DNA of 64,000 nucleotides from Taxillus chinensis (taxonomy: Eukaryota > Streptophyta > Magnoliopsida > Santalales > Loranthaceae). Position numbers and translations under genes: made by a program. The DNA lies in NCBI GenBank assembly GCA_023512835.1, contig CM042088.1, forward strand, positions 682,001-746,000, written 5' to 3'. A model generated the notes under the pieces. The model worked only from the letters and a program-made list of their open reading frames with translations. It was not told the DNA's origin and made no database searches. Positions 10,154 through 21,576 of this stretch are shown here, one piece after another (position 1 is the stretch's first letter; each line of letters starts with the position of its first letter).

Positions 10154-10819
10154 TCACGGTGAGAGGACACAGGATAGCTCCCTCATCGCTGAAAGCAAGT
10201 TGCACTGAAGCACCGCTAACTGCTCCATCATTTTCCATTCTCTCATGGAAACCTCAGCTTTCCCTTTTCTACTTAGCGCGTCGGCCACTAAATTTCCTTT
10301 CCCAGGCGTGTAGGAGAGCGTGAAGTCAAACATTTGCAGGTACTCGACCCACCTCCGTTGTCGCAAATTTAGGTCTCGCTGGGTGAAGATATACTGTAGG
10401 CTTTTGTGGTCAGTATATACCACAAATTTCTCTCCCAACAGGTAATGTCGCCAAGACTTCAGGGCAAAAATAACTGCTGCTAACTCCAGGTCGTGTGTTG
10501 GGTAGTTTTGCTCATGGGACTTCAGCTGTCGCGAGCCATACGCTATGACTTGGCGCTCTTGCATCAGAACACACCCTAGTCCAACGCGAGACGCATCACA
10601 ATACACCTCGAATGGCACTCCCTCCTGCGGTAGACTCAACACCGGTGCGGTAGTCGGGCGAGTCTTCAACTCCTCGAATGCTGCCGGCACTTGTCCGTCC
10701 ACTCGAAGTTGGCTCCCTTCCGTGTAAGAGCTGTCATAGGTGCCGCCAACCGAGAAAACCCTTCCACAAAACGCCGATAATACCCTCCGGACCCAAGAAA
10801 CTCCGGATCTCAAAAACAT
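10154..10819 (-). pseudogene. IN RT thumb and RNase H
   Basis: A 221-codon frame. After a garbled thumb region it reads [69 protein letters not shown] and [15 protein letters not shown]. The RNase H residues (D in YCDAS, E in LELAA, D in YTDHKSL, D in VADALSR) are all present. This is the best preserved part of IN in copy A. Confidence 0.85.
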
Positions 10820-10889
10820 TTGTGGGCCTCTTCCAAGATGCTACGGACTCAATCTTGGTTGGGTCCACTCTAACTCCTTCGGCGAGATA

Positions 10890-11577
10890 CTACATGCCCA
10901 AGAAAATGCACCTCTCGCATCCGAAGTCACACTTGCTAAATTTAGCATACAAGTGATGATCTCGTAGTGCCTGCGGCACCACGACCAAGTGCTCCTCATG
11001 CTCGGCTTGGGTTTTGGAGTACACAAGGATGTCGTCAATAAATACCACCATGAAGGAATCCAGGTATGGGGCAAATACCTGATTCATTAGATGTATGAAC
11101 ACAAGAGGTGCGTTTGTGAGCCCAAAAGGCATCACTAACCACTCATAGTGTCCGTATCCGCACCTGAACGCCGTCTTAGGGATGTCTTCGCTCCCGACCC
11201 TCAATTGGTGATATCCCGAACGCAGATCGATTTTTGAGAACCACCGTGCTCCACTCACCGTGGTCGAATAAGTCATCAATCCGCGGCAAAGGGTACTTGT
11301 TCTTTACCGTTACTTGATTCAACTTCCGATAATCAATGCAAAGTCGCAACGAACCATCCGCCTTCTTAGCAAACAAGACCGGTGCACCCCAAGGTGAGGT
11401 ACTAGGACGGATAAAACCTTTATCTCCCGGTTCCTTTATCTCGCTTCGAAGCTCCCGCAACTCAGCGGGTCCCATCCGGTATGCTACTTGTGAGATGGGT
11501 CCCACCCCTGGCAACAGTTCAATCGTGAACTCGACACTTCGTGTGGAGGCAACTCCAACAACTCCCAGGAAAGACAT
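10890..11577 (-). pseudogene. IN reverse transcriptase palm and fingers
   Basis: Upstream frame: [57 protein letters not shown]. Next frame: [27 protein letters not shown] and [12 protein letters not shown]. The catalytic D in KIDLRSGY and the DD of FIDD are intact. The frame changes near 11250-11280, where copies A and B also differ (CACCGTGG against CACTGG). Confidence 0.85.
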
Positions 11578-11655
11578 CCTGGAAATTCTCGACTACATCC
11601 TGGCCACACCCTTTTCTCTAAGTTACCTTCCTCCTCAAAGGTTAGGGTGGCAAGC

Positions 11656-12180
11656 CTATGGGTAATATTGCCCCATAGCTCCCTCGTCGGTCCGGCTCTC
11701 CCAAGCATCCCTATCCCATTCACCCACTAGGGTACGGGAAGATCCTGTGGGTGTAGTAAACGATACTCGTCGCCTATAACGATCAATCTTAGCCTGAAAG
11801 GCCATCAACCATCCATCCCCCAGAATCAAACTAAAGGTCCTCATGGGCATTACGTACAAATCAAATGAGAGGTCAACCTCTCCTATCGTAGCGCACACTC
11901 TCGACACATTTGGTGGATCAACTCCACACCTCCCATTGGGGACTCGACCCTCAGAGGTCTATCGGCCTCCACACAATCAAGTCCAAGGCTCTCCACCAAG
12001 GACTTAGCAATCGGGGAGCACGAAGCTCCAGGTATCAAACAATGCGGCAACAACGGTGCGAGATATTAGAATAGTACCTCGAACCACCGAAGGTCCAGCT
12101 CCACCTTCCTCGGGGGTGATGGTAGATCCTCCATTCCAGTGGTCTTGAGGTAAGCGCGAACACTCTGCCTTGGCCTGCCC
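11656..12180 (-). pseudogene. IN aspartic protease region
   Basis: The minus strand reads GPSVVRGTILISRTVV, then ALFDTW where the active site DTGAS is expected. Copy B reads ALFDLGASCSPIAK here, so the motif is damaged differently in each copy. Downstream: GEVDLSFDLYVMPM, FSLILGDGWL and AKIDRYRRRVSF, matching the protease C-terminal half. It should cut the polyprotein into mature parts. Confidence 0.7.
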
Positions 12181-12320
12181 CACCACTAGCTTCACTTGCC
12201 TTCCCTTTTGCTCCTGCTGCAGTCCACCGGGACGCCCCTCCGATCCTCCTTGTGGTTGCCTCTCCCCCTGTGGCCTAGTGTGACCGGAACCGGCGACCGG
12301 CCTGCCACGAATGTGCTGGC

Positions 12321-13496
12321 TTAGGGGCCGGGGCCTGAAATTGGGTTCCACCCCTGCTCCCTTGTGCTAAGCTTCCAGCTCCCCCGGCTGTTCCCCTTGC
12401 TGAAACACACCTTGCTGATGTGTCCCACCTTCCCACGGCTATGACACGTCAAGTGCTTGCTTGGGGCACTCACGTTTGACGTGCCCCGATAGGCCACAAC
12501 AGGTACACCCGCTTGGGAAGTTCCCAGGCGCACTCCCTGTCCTCCAAAGTAACGGGATCCGGGCGGAGCCATTGAAGCTTGGCCCCTATCCTTGGGAAAA
12601 GTCCCACTCCCGGGCTCAACCTTCGCCTCTTGTTTTCACCGTGCTTGTCGCGCGCGCCTGCCCCATCCGCTCCTGGTGAGCCTGTCTTCCCCTCCTCTAA
12701 TCCTCTCTCAACAATCTTGGCGGTGTCCACGACTTCAAAGATAGGTCTTCGGTCGCAAGCATCTCCACCCTTTGCTTAAGGGCAGGTTTGAGACCCATGG
12801 TAAACTTATGGGCCTCCAGGTCCTCCCTTGATATTGCTTCGGAGCAAACCGACTCAGCCCCGGAAATCTCGCTCATACTCGCTGCCGAGCGCGATCCCTG
12901 CTTCAAGCCGCCGAACTCCTCCCACTTCGCCACCGCAATGACTCTGGAAAGAACTCCTCATGGAACAGTGGAGGAACTCATTCCAGGCCATGGTCTCCAT
13001 GTCCCGGCTTCCTGAGATGCTAAGCCACCATTCCAAGGCTTCCTCCTCCAACTGCCGGACTGCTAGTCTCACTTTGTCTTCCTCTCGGGGTCGAAGAAAG
13101 GAGAACACATGCTCGATCCGCGCGCACCGGTGCTCTGCTCCCTAGAGGTTCGGCTCCTCCCTTGAACCTCGGTGGATGTTCCTTTCGGAACTGCGTCAAC
13201 ACGTCTCCCTCTTCCCGCCTCACCGACACTTCCCGCCCACACGGAGGTTACGCCTCACGGGGTGGAGGGGGTGGCACCGCCTGTCGTGCCATCATCTCCT
13301 GACGCACCTCGTTTAGGATCTCTCCCCTGAGGTCCTCACGCATGCCTTGCACGTTCTCACTTAGGGCCCGGACTTGGGCCATGATCCGCTCCAGGGGATC
13401 ATCGCCCTCTACACGCTGTCCTCTTCCCTCTCCAGCACGAGGCGAAGATTCATCTTCTACGGTTGGAGTAGCTCGGGTTACTCTCCTAGGAGGCAT
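12321..13496 (-). pseudogene. IN gag with zinc knuckle
   Basis: Starts MPPRRVTRATPT with a short charged leader and RIMAQVRALSENVQGM, then EHPPRFKGGAEP, KVRLAVRQLEEEALEWWLSI, ESVCSEAISREDLEAHKFTM, GLKPALKQRVE and KIVERGLEE, typical of chromovirus gag. The knuckle is CHSRGKVGHISKVC, with the second Cys read as Arg. At least five frame changes. Not functional as written. Confidence 0.78.
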
Positions 13497-13951
13497 AGTC
13501 TACATAATTTAAACCAAACTAGGATCAGCTTCTCTCAAGCTCTACACACCCTCATCCCCATGGGCCATGAGGTACTCAAGCAACATTTTACATTTAAACA
13601 CACAGGTAAATCACAGAAGTACACAGCAGCTATTCATAGCAACAAGCTTCACAGAAAATCACCGAATTTCACAGCAACAACATTTTGTTTTTTTTTAGCA
13701 ACAAGTTTCAGCAATATAGCATGTCTAATCACAATACTTATACTGAAATTAAACTAGTGCCCTAATGCCAATGCATGTATGCACCCTCAACCCAAATACA
13801 AATGCCCTACTCCTTGGTCTAACTACCCCCGAGTACACCCCGAAAAACCAAATAGGACCACGTTGATCAGGCGTGTCCTATACCGCCTCCTAAGAGTCTC
13901 GAAGCGCCCAGGCCTCCCCACTATCCTAGGTCCACTAGACCATGAACTATC
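13497..13951 (-). other. IN untranslated leader between PBS and gag
   Basis: 455 bp with A/C-rich plus-strand sequence and no credible frame. It contains an A/T run near 13681-13698. Nothing else is recognisable. Confidence 0.6.
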
Positions 13952-13963
13952 GCTCTGATACCA
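13952..13963 (-). promoter_or_regulatory. Primer binding site of IN (initiator Met tRNA)
   Basis: TGGTATCAGAGC on the minus strand, three bases from the 5' LTR edge at 13967. It is the standard complement of the plant initiator tRNA-Met 3' end. Confidence 0.9.
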
Positions 13964-15196
13964 TATTGTCACGCCCCAATTTCCTTCCACTTGGAAATGA
14001 GTAGTGACTGCCCATGCCCGCACCCGAAGGGACAAGGGGTTGGTGCAAGCACCTTAAAAGGACTTCTAGCACGGGTGCTGTCCCAAACCTGCACAATCAG
14101 GCTAACATGCCAAGGGGCATGCTCCTGCTCCCAAACCATGCACACAAACACAAATTGAATAACAACATCTCATTTTATTTCATTTCAAAGACTAACTGTT
14201 TATTACAACCCGATCGGGGAAAAACCCCTATGAAGCCATCAATAAAACCAAACCAAAATCCAAACACATAAAACCAAAATACAACAAAGGAAATAATATA
14301 AAACTTTCAGCCTCGGGGGCCTAGCTCCTCGGCCTTCACCTACCGCCGCTAAACCCTGCAAAAGAACAATTTATAGGAGGGGTGAGCAAACCACACTCGG
14401 TAGGGATCCGGTCTCCCCGCACCCATCCCGCTCTACAACATGCATGATATGTGTATGCTTGTGCTCGTGTCGTGCCTAAGGCTAACGCAGAAAACATCAC
14501 CCAAGAAACACTCTTTACCCGAACCCGCACCGAAGGGTAGAGGACACCCCGCCACCACGGCGACATGACATACCACATTCAGGCGAATGTTGCATGGACA
14601 CCAATGCAACATTTTCCACCCGAGTCGAGATATGGTCAACCACCTCCTCGGGCGCCATACCTACCCTCAGGAATGGGTGTAGACTTAGCCCACCGTTGTG
14701 AGTGCTACACCGAGACTCAGGACCACGTCCTGGCCAAATCTCAAAGGGGTCCAGCTATTGTGCCTGGCCCATATCTCAGCTCAATCTCAAACAGATCAAC
14801 GAAACGAGCATAACATTACATCTCAACATGTAAACTCGGCACATCATTTACACTTTATCTCGGAAGGACCAACATGGTCGGATACAAGCCACACACATCA
14901 GCCTCATAGGCTTAAAATCAAATACAAATCAAACACAAGTACACACCAGTCACACAGGTATATCATCAAACACCCATATACAAGGTCTCACAGGCATTAT
15001 ATTGAATACATGGCATGCAGGCCTCACGGACATTTCATCAAACACATAGTGTGCGGGCCTCACGGACATTTCATCAAACACATGGTGTGCAGGCCTCACG
15101 GACATTTCATCAAACACATGGTGGGCATAAACAAACCCAGAAAATCCTCAGGCCAAATTAACATCGAATCAACAAAACATGCCACCGAAGGCCAAC

Positions 15197-15226
15197 ATCC
15201 ATATAGGAGATCACACCTATATGGAT
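15197..15226 (-). promoter_or_regulatory. Conserved LTR hairpin (IN 5' LTR)
   Basis: Same perfect stem ATCCATATAGG / CCTATATGGAT and loop AGATCACA as in the 3' LTR. Confidence 0.85.
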
Positions 15227-15369
15227 TTACATATATATATATATATAGGTGAATATCCTAAAACGAGAGGAGAGTTAGGAGAACATGAACCCCTACCTCA
15301 GGCTTTTGTCCTAACCTCCACACTAGACGGCTCCCAACGACGCGAACCACCACGACAACCGCCCAGGAG

Positions 15370-15428
<59 letters not shown>

Positions 15429-15500
15429 AAGAACAGCAAAGAAAGGGACACAAGAACCCTAAACTCAAACTCAAGCCCTCATTATATAGACACTACCCAC

Positions 15501-15559
15501 ATCAAAACGACGTAGTTTTGATTAAGTAAACCCCAGGATCAAAACGACGTAGTTTTGAT
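15501..15559 (-). promoter_or_regulatory. ACGT-core palindrome pair (IN 5' LTR)
   Basis: Two 22-bp copies (15501-15522, 15538-15559) with a TATATA motif on their downstream side, as in the 3' LTR. As the 5' LTR this is the copy that would drive IN transcription. Confidence 0.7.
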
Positions 15560-16376
15560 CACACAAGTTAGCACCTTTCCGCACCCATATAGGCCAAAAT
15601 ACTCAGAATTTCAACATGGTCCTTTGGAGAAAGATCATTAGAATGTCAAAACCAAGGGAACCATGCAAAAATATGGCTGCACGCCAATTTGCACGTGAAT
15701 TCCCAATTCACGTGCAACTCCAAATGGACTCCAAATGCTCTCAAACTTCACCCCTAGCCTCCTTGCATCATTTAGAAGACAATCACACTTGCACGTGAAT
15801 TGGACCCATATCACGTGCACCTCACATACACGTCTGTTTGGCCTGAAACTTCTGTGGTAGATAGAGGACATCATTCTAAGCATCTTTCCTTTTGCACGTG
15901 AATTCATTTGAGCCCATTCACTAGGTGAAAATCTAGAAAAACTCTACTTAGAAGGCAAAACTGTGACTAACTCAAGGTACGGGTCCTTACAGGTATGACA
16001 TGTCATTCTCAATATTTCCTTTAAAACTATAGCCAGTCTTCACAAGTAAATCCTCAAGCCTTGATTTATGAATGAAGTACCTATAGCAGCTATTTTCTTG
16101 AAATCAAAAGTCCCGGCATTGGGTTCTCATATCATAAATAAGATAATCTGATTTTTTGGGGATTTTTCTGAGATGTCTAACCCCACTTTCCAAAAAGTCA
16201 CCACTACGAACTTTTCGGTTTTTTCGAGATTTTACACTAAAACCTAATTTTCACATTTTGAAATAGTGAGAATTAATTTTTCTAGTATTTTTCTTTGAAT
16301 CCAAATGGGGGCTATTTCGTTATTTACATTGTAACGTATAATACTTGGCATAATGGTTTACAATGTAAATGTCCAG

Positions 16377-16500
16377 TGCAGTGCACTACTGCGGAACACT
16401 ACTGCGGATCACTGCTGCGGAATGGATTCTACAGAAACAATGCTGCAGCGATGCTACGGATCACTGCTGCTGATCCGGACTACTGATCCGGACTAACGAA
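16377..16500. repeat. Minisatellite region of the OUT 3' LTR
   Basis: Imperfect repeats of CACTACTGCGGA-like and CTGATCCGGACTA-like words. The 5' LTR has a longer array of ATCCGGACTAACTACTCC words at 25848-25938, and the LTR at 3233-5633 has a different 15-bp repeat at the same place. Confidence 0.7.
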
Positions 16501-17649
16501 GCTGCTGACTCCACAGCTGCTGACTACGAACTTCGACCCTACAGACACGCGTTTTACTAAACAGAGTACAAAATTACGTACCCAAACTGATATAAATCCG
16601 TTCTTAACTACAGATTTTATGCTAAATCATCATATCTATCCCCAAAATTGGGTTTTCCCCAAAACCTAGGGTTCATGCTCAAATTCATAAATCATGATAA
16701 ATTCACGCATATTCCAAGACAATATCGAGATAAGAGGTTCAAGGACACCTACCTGGAAGATTATTTGCGATCCACGAGCTCCAATCGCCCCAAAATCGCC
16801 AAGTGAAGCTCTTCACCTTCTCTCTTTCTCTCTCTTGCTCAAACACGCATGCACCAAGCAAAATAAAGGGACAATGCAGTTTCTTAATTATTTATACTGC
16901 TGCCAATAATTGGCCTCCCAGCAATAATTGACCCAAACGCAATAATTGACCTCCCGAGGTCATGAACTCTAAATTGAGCCCAATTACTGTCAAAACGCTC
17001 GAAATGACGAGCACAACACTGTTTAGATATTATCACACTCAAATGACCGCCCAAACACAAAGTCAACCAATTAACCCTGAAAAGTCAACAATCGGGTCAA
17101 ACGGGGCCCTAACTCGGAATCGGGCCCAAGTTGTCACGCCCCGGATTTCCAACCCGAGGAAACCGGTACGTGACTCCCCTTGTACCCACACGGAGGGCAA
17201 AGGGGTTAGGATGCAAACCCCGAATTTAACATTTTAAACGTCCACAACACATTCAAGAAAGTAATGTTCATAAAAGCAATCCACAATCCAAACCAGCCTT
17301 TATTACAACAAAATCCTCTTTCCAATCCATCCCCACTGGGGTTACATCAATTCCTATAAAAAAAATAACATAAATGGAAGAGAGTAAAATAAATAAGGTC
17401 TTCCACCTTGGTGTATCCACCTAACGCCTGTAAGTCCCTGGAAAACAAGCAAACACAGTAGGAGGGGTGAGCAACCACAGCTCAGTAGGGATCAAGTCTC
17501 CTCAACCCTTCCCATGCTCCTAGCGGCTACATGCATGTGCACAGGTGTAGTGACGTGACAATATTAGGAAAAAGAAAATAAAACATTCCACACAAGCGGC
17601 GTAACCCCAGCCCCGGCCACGGTGGCTAACAAACCACATCTCAAGCAAG

Positions 17650-17774
17650 TAATTTAACCGCCTCTTCAGGCCCACGATTTAACCGCCTCTCAGGCAAAGT
17701 AGTTTAACCGCCTCTTCAGGCCCTTTGGTTTAACCGCCTCTCGAGCAAAGTAGTTTAACCGCCTCTTCAGGCCG
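17650..17774. repeat. Minisatellite TTTAACCGCCTCT in the solo LTR
   Basis: Five units of about 22-25 bp containing GTTTAACCGCCTCTTCAGG or its shorter form CTCTCAGGCAAA. The array is in the same LTR position as the unrelated 36-bp array of IN and the 37-bp array of CHIM. Confidence 0.85.
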
Positions 17775-18045
17775 GATACCACGATCATGCACACAACACA
17801 CACCACGGTCACTCAAGCATAAAACCAAACACTTGGTGTGCACCCATTCACAAGTGCACAAACCCGACCATTCAGGCAATAGAACAAACACCCAGGCATG
17901 CATACACCAAATCACAAGTCCAGCCACACGGACATATTACCAAACACGTAATGGGCATATACACACAGCTATATTCACACAGGCATTTCATCGAACATAT
18001 AGCATGTAACAACAGAATCACACCAAAATGCCACTAAAGGCCAAC

Positions 18046-18075
18046 ATCCATATAGGAGATCACACCTATATGGAT
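18046..18075 (-). promoter_or_regulatory. Conserved LTR hairpin (solo LTR)
   Basis: Identical 11-bp stem and 8-base loop to the IN LTRs, although the surrounding LTR sequence is clearly different. Confidence 0.85.
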
Positions 18076-18245
18076 TACATATATATATATAAACAGATAT
18101 AATCCATAATCTGCCCTAGAACCCTAGGACAGAGGAGGATTTAGAAAAAATAGAACCCCTACCTTGTATGTTCTCCTACTCCCGCTTCCACGCAAGACTC
18201 CGACCACCCACGCAAGACGCTCCGGCAGCCACCAGAAGCTCTCCT

Positions 18246-18292
<47 letters not shown>

Positions 18293-18363
18293 GACGGCTG
18301 GCGGAGCAACAAACCCTAAACCTAAAACAGAGGGGCTTCTCCTCCTTATATAGACAACACAAC

Positions 18364-18385
18364 ATCAAAACGACGTAGTTTTGAT
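18364..18385 (-). promoter_or_regulatory. ACGT-core palindrome (solo LTR)
   Basis: A single copy of the 22-bp near-palindrome, next to a TATA box at 18347-18352. Confidence 0.65.
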
Positions 18386-18518
18386 GGAACAAGCTATGAC
18401 CTTCCCACATCCATGCACACCAAAATATTCACAATTCCAACATGGTCCTTTGGGAAAAGATGATTAGAACGACGAAACCAAGGTAACCATGCAAAAACAT
18501 GCCTGCACACCAATTTGA

Positions 18519-18540
18519 ACGCCAATTCCCCAATTGGCGT
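18519..18540. promoter_or_regulatory. Inverted repeat with CCAAT arms (solo LTR)
   Basis: Arms ACGCCAATT and AATTGGCGT around CCCC. It occupies the place of the CACGTG inverted repeat of IN. A second pair, GCACATGAA / TTCACGTGC, is at 18619-18645. Confidence 0.7.
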
Positions 18541-19056
18541 GCAGCTCTCAAACGCACTCAAACTTCACCCCAAGCCTCCTTGCATCTTGTAGAGGTCTCG
18601 AGAAGCAAAAATATGCTTGCACATGAAATGGGTGAATTCACGTGCAGCTCCAAATGCCCTGAAATTTATGTGGTAGATAGAGGACCTCATTCTAAGAAAC
18701 TTTTGTTCTTGCACGCCAATTGTTTGAGGCCATCTACTATACCAAAAGTGAGATCCAAAATCTGCCAAAATAGCTTAAAACCGCATGTATATGCATAGCA
18801 TCTTCCTAGGGCATAAATGCACGTTATCACTTGTCAAATGCACCTCCGAAAAGTCCCCTCTTGGGCTCATCTCTTACCTCAAACTTGTGCACCAACATCC
18901 AAGGTGTTTGTGGTTAACTTCTTACACACGGGTTACACACGGGCCATTACACAAGTACAGTCAAAATGCTCACATCGACGACTACACTACCGTCTAGATA
19001 GTTGCATTCCCATAGAATGGCTATCTCTCAAAACTACCCAAATACGAGTCTTTACA

Positions 19057-19072
19057 TCCTCCCCACCTTAGG
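19057..19072 (-). promoter_or_regulatory. Polypurine tract of OUT (copy A)
   Basis: CCTAAGGTGGGGAGGA on the minus strand, flush with the 3' LTR edge at 19056. A near copy (CCTGAGGTGGGGAGGA) is at the pol stop, 19331-19346. Confidence 0.8.
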
Positions 19073-19330
19073 ACTTTTCGTCCTCGAAAATAAAACACAT
19101 GCCCAAAGGACATTGCAAAATTCAAGCTCAAGCTCCGCACAACTACAAGACACAAACACATGATCATCAACATGATCACCAACCACACATGTGCAATGCA
19201 ACTCACAACAAGCCAAAAAGGCTCACACGATGCCAGGATGCCAACAATCAACAAGCTACACAATATCTCAAACAACATATGCAAAATAAATGCATAAAAC
19301 ATAACTCATACCTCAGGGAAGGTCCTCACA
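19073..19330 (-). other. OUT 3' spacer between pol and polypurine tract
   Basis: In element sense this is T/G-rich. It gives a hydrophobic frame of 93 codons (19302-19021) that runs into the LTR. It is identical in copy B at 46680-46399. I do not call it a gene: T-rich sequence yields hydrophobic codons by composition. Confidence 0.55.
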
Positions 19331-19341
19331 TCCTCCCCACC

Positions 19342-19605
19342 TCAGGACTGATCGTCCTCGAACAGCTCAGGATGAAGAACCCGCATCTGGCTCTCTTTCT
19401 CCCAAGTCTGCTCCTCCATGCCTCGGTGTCGGCATAACACCCGAACTAGTGGGATCATCTTGCCCCGCAAGACCTGGTCCCTCCTGTCCAAAATCTGTGC
19501 CGACATCTCAACAATGGCACCATCATCAGCCAAGTCTATCTCGCGATAGTCCAACACATGAGAAGGATCTAGGTGATATCGTCTCAACTGAGACACATGA
19601 AACAC
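19342..19605 (-). pseudogene. OUT chromodomain-like C-terminus (copy A)
   Basis: Intact frame: FHVSQLRRYHLDPSHVLDY, IVEMSAQILDRRDQVLRGK, IPLVRVLCRHRGMEEQTWE and LHPELFEDDQS, then TGA. A frameshift just upstream (near 19600) separates it from the integrase. In copy B the stop is lost through CAG/CTG changes. Confidence 0.82.
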
Positions 19606-20729
19606 ATCATGTACTCTGGTGGCAAAGCTAATTGGTAAGCCACTGCGCCCACGGTGGCAACAATCTCAAATGGCCCCACAAAACGAGGGGAAAGTTTGGA
19701 TCCACGCCCAAACCTCCGATGCCCTCGACGCGGTGAAACCCGCAAAAATACACAGTCACCCACCTCAAACTGCAAAGGTCGATGCCTCTGGTCTGCGTAG
19801 GACTTCTGCCTACTCTGTGCTGTCAACATCCGCTGTCGAATCAGCTGCACTATCTCCGTGGTTTCTCGAACCATATCGGGACCGAGAACTGCTGTTTCTC
19901 CCGTCTGTGCCCAACACAAGGGTAATCTACAAGGCCGCCCATACAGCGCCTCATACGGAGCCATCCCAATCATGGCCTGATAACTGTTGTTGTAAGAGAA
20001 CTCTACCAAAGGAAGGTGAGTCTCCCAACAACCTCCAAAATCTAGGACACAGACACGCAACATATCCTCAAGTGTCTGAATCGTCCGCTCCGACTGACCA
20101 TCCATCTACGGATGAAAGGCTGTACTGAGGTTCACCCTAGTACCCAAGGCTCGCTGCAACTGTCTCCAAAACTGAGAGGTGAACCTCGCGTCCCGATCAG
20201 ATACAATAGACAAGGAGACTCCATGCAACCGCACAATGACATCAAGATACCTCTGTCCCAAAGTCCTCACTGGGTCTGTCTCCCGAATCGGGATAAAATG
20301 AGCTGATTTGGTCAACCGGTCCACAATAACCCATATAGTGTCGTGTCCCCTGGAACGAGGAAGTCCAGTGACAAAATCCATAGTTACGTGGTCCCATTTC
20401 CACTCTGGCACTGGCAATGACTGCAACTCACCAGCTGATCTCAGGTGCTCTGCCTTGACCTGCTGACAGGTCAAACACCTCCTCACAAAATCAGCACTAG
20501 CCTTCTTCAGGCCTGGCCACCAATACTGCCTCCTCAAGGCATAGTACATCTTGGTCCCACCAGGATGTACAGCTAACCTCGACTGGTGAAATTCCCGAAG
20601 AACTTCCTTCTGAAGAGAAGTGGTAACTATCAGTCTACCCCTATACCTCAATATATGCTCTGCATCTTCAGTCAAATCAAAAGATGCCAGCACTAGTCTG
20701 AATCCTGTCCCTGATGACCTCACAGTCAA
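19584..20729 (-). pseudogene. OUT integrase (copy A)
   Basis: Zinc domain HQSRLAVHPGG ... WWPGLKKASADF ... CLTCQQVK is complete. Core: [41 protein letters not shown], then AFHP, a TAG in place of the usual Gln, and [13 protein letters not shown], giving D, D and E. The C-terminal part has FLRVSPRRGHRRFG and GPFEIVATVGAVAY. Apart from the TAG and the 3' frameshift it is well preserved. Confidence 0.87.
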
Positions 20730-21567
20730 CGTCCCCCAGCTGATCCTCTATGATCCTACGTTGCAACTCAGGGACTGGGACAATAACACTAAGGGTCCCC
20801 CGTCCCCCACTGGTCACCATCTGCAACCTCATCGCTGCCAACTGGCCCATCATTTCCCATTCCTTAATGGCACAATGGGCAACCACGGCCCTGCTCTTCC
20901 TACTCAGAGCATCTGCCACCACATTACCCTTCCCAGGGGTATACATCATATCAAACTGAAACTGCTGCAGGTACTCCACTTACCGTCTCTGCTTAAGGTT
21001 CAGGTCTCCCTGAGAAAAGATATATCGCAAGCTCTTGTGGTTCGTATACACCACAAACTTCTCCCCAAGGAGATAATACGCCGCTCTTAAGTGCAAAGAT
21101 CACTGCAGCCAACTCCAAATCATGCGTGGGATAGTTCTGCTCATGTGGCCTCAACTGTCTAGATCCATAAGCAATCACCTGCCGAGCCTGCATCAACACA
21201 CAACCCAGTCCCACCCTGGAAGCATCACAATACACCTCGAAAGGCACACCCTCCTGTGGGAGAATCAAGATAGGTGCTTAGGGTCAATTGTGCCTTCACT
21301 CCATGAAAGCACTCTCACACGCATCGACCAAACAAAAGAAACTCCCTTCCTAGTCAAGTGTGTCATAGGAGCTGCCAACCGGCAAAAATCCTCCACAAAC
21401 CTCCGATAGTAGCCTGCCAAACCAAGGAAGCTATGAATCTCAAACACATTTGTGGGCCTTTTCCATGACATAACCGCCTCGATCTTCTCAGGATCCACTG
21501 TGATACCCTCCGAAGATACCACATGCCCCAAGAAGTGCACCTGTTGCAACCAAAAGTCATATTTCAT
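20677..21567 (-). pseudogene. OUT RT thumb and RNase H (copy A)
   Basis: [31 protein letters not shown], then frameshifts near 21290 and 21080 absent from copy B. RNase H reads [30 protein letters not shown] and, beyond the breaks, [15 protein letters not shown]. The third catalytic Asp is replaced in copy B (YTNHKSL) and the codon here also encodes Asn. A TAA replaces Trp before VEYLQQ. Confidence 0.82.
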
Positions 21568-21576
21568 GAACTTTGC

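Larger units (their letters stand above)
8716..13496 (-). pseudogene. IN gag-pol polyprotein, frameshifted (copy A)
   Basis: A single gypsy polyprotein is spread over several frames from MPPRRVTRA at 13496 to LFEDEQL and a TGA at 8716. Order: gag with zinc knuckle, aspartic protease, reverse transcriptase, RNase H, integrase (zinc, core, C-terminus) and a chromodomain-like tail. The span of about 4.8 kb fits a Tekay/Del polyprotein of about 1,550 residues. The domains read cleanly between breaks, so the breaks are many small indels rather than deep decay. Several differ from copy B at CAG/CTG sites, e.g. the zinc knuckle reads CHSRG here and CHSCG in copy B. Part of the damage is therefore probably not biological. 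Confidence 0.85.
6482..15991 (-). mobile_element. IN: complete Tekay/Del-like chromovirus nested in the OUT 3' LTR
   Basis: A 9.5-kb minus-strand element with ends TGTCACGCCCC and GTCCTTACA, LTRs at 6482-8500 (3') and 13967-15991 (5'), and target duplication GGTAT at 6477-6481 and 15992-15996. The empty site is visible in the OUT 5' LTR near 25340-25360 as ...AACATTAGTATGACATG. The two LTRs are nearly identical apart from small indels, so this is a young insertion. The polyprotein (13496 to 8716) has all domains but is frameshifted in many places. Some of those shifts are shared with or opposed by copy B, so some may be sequence errors. Confidence 0.92.
13967..15991 (-). repeat. IN 5' LTR (2.0 kb)
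   Basis: Collinear with 6482-8500. Contains the hairpin at 15197-15226, GA run at 15373-15425, ACGT palindromes at 15501-15522 and 15538-15559, and the 36-bp minisatellite at 14985-15128. Confidence 0.92.
17132..18951 (-). mobile_element. Solo LTR nested in the OUT 3' LTR
   Basis: 1,820 bp from TGTCACGCCCCGG to GGGCCATTACA, flanked by CAAGT at 17127-17131 and 18952-18956. The OUT 5' LTR reads straight through this site (...GGGCCCAAGTACAGTC). No internal region remains, so it arose by LTR-LTR recombination. It is a relative of the CHIM LTR in opposite orientation, with matching order of elements: inverted repeats, one ACGT palindrome, TATA, GA run, hairpin, minisatellite, AATAAA. Confidence 0.9.
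5656..19056 (-). repeat. OUT 3' LTR, split into three parts by two insertions
   Basis: LTR parts are 5656-6481, 15997-17131 and 18957-19056, with the IN element and a solo LTR between them. Removing these and their target duplications leaves about 2.06 kb collinear with the 5' LTR at 24553-29821. The part near 5942-5985 holds a small rearrangement absent from the 5' LTR. Confidence 0.85.

Noticed and set aside
19057..19360. Two polypurine tracts taken as two separate element ends
   Set aside because: Only the one at 19057 adjoins an LTR; the other is at the pol stop in the same arrangement in three elements, so it is an internal duplication.
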